Assembly: GCA_028583685.1 (NCBI GenBank)
Contig: JAMXIF010001210.1
Coordinates: 5,440,194 to 5,504,193, forward strand
Direction of reading: 5' to 3'
DNA length: 64,000 bases
Source: Petaurus breviceps papuanus
Taxonomy: Eukaryota > Chordata > Mammalia > Diprotodontia > Petauridae
A program made the position numbers and the translations under genes. The notes under the pieces are model-generated. The model was not told the origin of the DNA. It made no database searches and saw nothing but the letters and a program-made list of their open reading frames with translations. Of this stretch, positions 63,033 through 64,000 are shown piece after piece (the stretch's first letter is position 1; every line of letters starts with the position of its first letter).

Positions 63033-63632
63033 AAGGTGCTAGGTCCACCAATATCCCTTCCACTGCTATGAATCATTAGAAATGATGATAAGGTGATGAA
63101 ATTAGAGATAAAGGGAAATTTCCGTGAGGGAATCACCTTTTTTAAAGAACTAGGAGGAATATACTTCATTGTTACTGGGGGAAATTTAGGAGTATGGCGT
63201 ATTGTCAATGCAATGTTCACAGCATTAACAGTGACTATGTATATGCTGGCACAGTTATGAATAGAAAAATATAACAGACTTTCCATATCAAAGCCAGAAG
63301 TAAAACATTTATTTAGACCTCAGGAAGTCAAATCCCAACATCAGAAAACCGGATTCATCCTAGCACCAAAGAAGTTAATATACTGTAATACAGGAGGGGG
63401 CAACACCATCCCAAAGCCTTCCCACAAACCAACACTCATAAGCCTCCTGTCCCCTTGCCTACTTCCTTTCTCTCCCATCACACTAATTATTCTGACTCCC
63501 AGTTTTCTCTTGGCTCTGCTCCACCTCTTCAGCAAGCTCCTCCCACCACAGACTCCATGTGATTACATTTGGCCTATTTAGGGTTGGTCAGGGAAGATCT
63601 TCAAATTCCCATTACTGTTACCTATGAACAGT
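63033..63632. other. Unassigned stretch
   Basis: No named repeat. The 64-codon minus-strand ORF 63341-63535 has no known motif. Confidence 0.4.
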
Positions 63633-63649
63633 AAAAAAAAAAAAAAAAA
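63633..63649 (+). repeat. Poly-A run (A17)
   Basis: Seventeen A bases followed by GTTACTAG. No retroelement body is visible on its left, so it may be an isolated run. Confidence 0.9.
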
Positions 63650-63837
63650 GTTACTAGATTTTCCAGAGGGAAAACATGTTCTGATGCTGGAGTATATAAT
63701 TATTTTTTTTTAATACTCAGCCAATGATCAGGAATCTGTATGTGTGCAGACCATGTAAATTTTCATTGATAATGCTGATGAAGTATATTTTTCAATTTTT
63801 TAAAATTTTTTCCATTTTGTTATATTTGTTATACAGA
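63650..63837. other. AT-rich unassigned stretch
   Basis: T-runs near 63705 and 63798; nothing else is recognised. Confidence 0.35.
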
Positions 63838-64000
63838 ATGCTCAGCCTGGAGTCAAGAAGACCTGAGTTCAAATGTGGTTCCAGACATTTACTAGTTATG
63901 TGACCCTTGGCAAGTCATTTAACCTTTGTTTACCTCAGTTTCCTCAACTGACAAACGTGGATGATAATAGCACCTATCTTTCAGGGTTGTTTTGAGGATC
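63838..64000 (+). repeat. MIR/THER-type SINE, running off the window
   Basis: GCTCAGCCTGGAGTCAAGAA, GACCTGAGTTCAAATGTGG (box B), TTATGTGACCCTTGGCAAGT then CATTTAACC, TTTACCTCAGTTTCCTCAAC and CAGGGTTGTTTTGAGGATC. It is the best-preserved MIR/THER unit of the window; its 3' end lies beyond position 64000. Confidence 0.9.

Noticed and set aside
62891-63286. 131-codon minus-strand ORF
   Set aside because: Half of it is the TATG/TGTG low-complexity tract read as Thr-Tyr-His repeats; the rest has no motif.

Overview
The window looks like non-coding nuclear DNA of a marsupial, most likely an Australian (australidelphian, for example dasyurid-like) species. The basis is the repeat content: many tRNA-type CORE-SINEs that begin GGGG CGGC TAGGTGG and end in ...CAATTGCC plus an A-rich tail (WSINE1-like), marsupial-type LINE-1 3' ends, half-L1 (HAL1-like) elements, very abundant LINE-2 and MIR, and a BovB/RTE-headed SINE. 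Base composition is AT-rich and there are many AT and TG microsatellites. I found no convincing protein-coding host gene, no RNA gene, no CRISPR array and no prokaryote-like operon. The window reads as a gene desert or the inside of a very large intron. Family names come from memory of consensus sequences, not from a search.

Layout. 0-5 kb: L2 copy with an (AT)n tract, one SINE with target-site duplication (TSD), then unassigned DNA. 5-7.8 kb: one exon-like ORF, an (AT)n tract holding a 10-N assembly gap, an L2 copy, a MIR-like piece and an interspersed repeat ('repeat X') that recurs at 56.5 kb. 7.8-10 kb: unassigned. 10-17.3 kb: old L1 ORF2 fragments mixed with L2 pieces, then an L2 copy split by a young SINE. 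17.4-18.6 kb: foldback DNA transposon, MIR pieces and a conserved-element-like AT-rich stretch. 18.8-20.6 kb: an L1 3' end followed by HAL1-like tails, one nested in the other. 21.8-23.8 kb: a CR1/L3-type LINE broken up by a SINE and L1 debris. 24-29.8 kb: L2, a 203-bp near-palindromic hAT-like element, MIR, a second half-L1 and SINEs. 30-38.6 kb: a GC-richer unassigned block, a chimeric RTE SINE, L2 and L1 3' ends, SINEs. 38.6-46.7 kb: mostly unassigned with MIR pieces and a hAT-like MITE inside a MIR-like unit.

46.7-52.1 kb is the most structured part. A long L2 copy is interrupted first by a head-to-tail SINE dimer sharing one TSD and then by a solo LTR with a 5-bp TSD. It is followed by a SINE and by an apparently end-to-end HAL1-like element on the minus strand (5' UTR, ORF1 with a recognisable L1 ORF1p C-terminal domain, no ORF2, 3' UTR). 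A 196-codon ORF lies antisense to its 5' UTR. 52-64 kb: unassigned DNA with motif-rich stretches, L2, a second RTE SINE, repeat X split by a SINE, MIRs, a purine-only tract, a short perfect hairpin, a third foldback element inside an L2 end, and a MIR running off the right edge.

Nothing here amounts to a new biological system. The best leads are the half-L1 family with its antisense ORF, the SINE dimer that moved as one unit, and the foldback hAT-like family.
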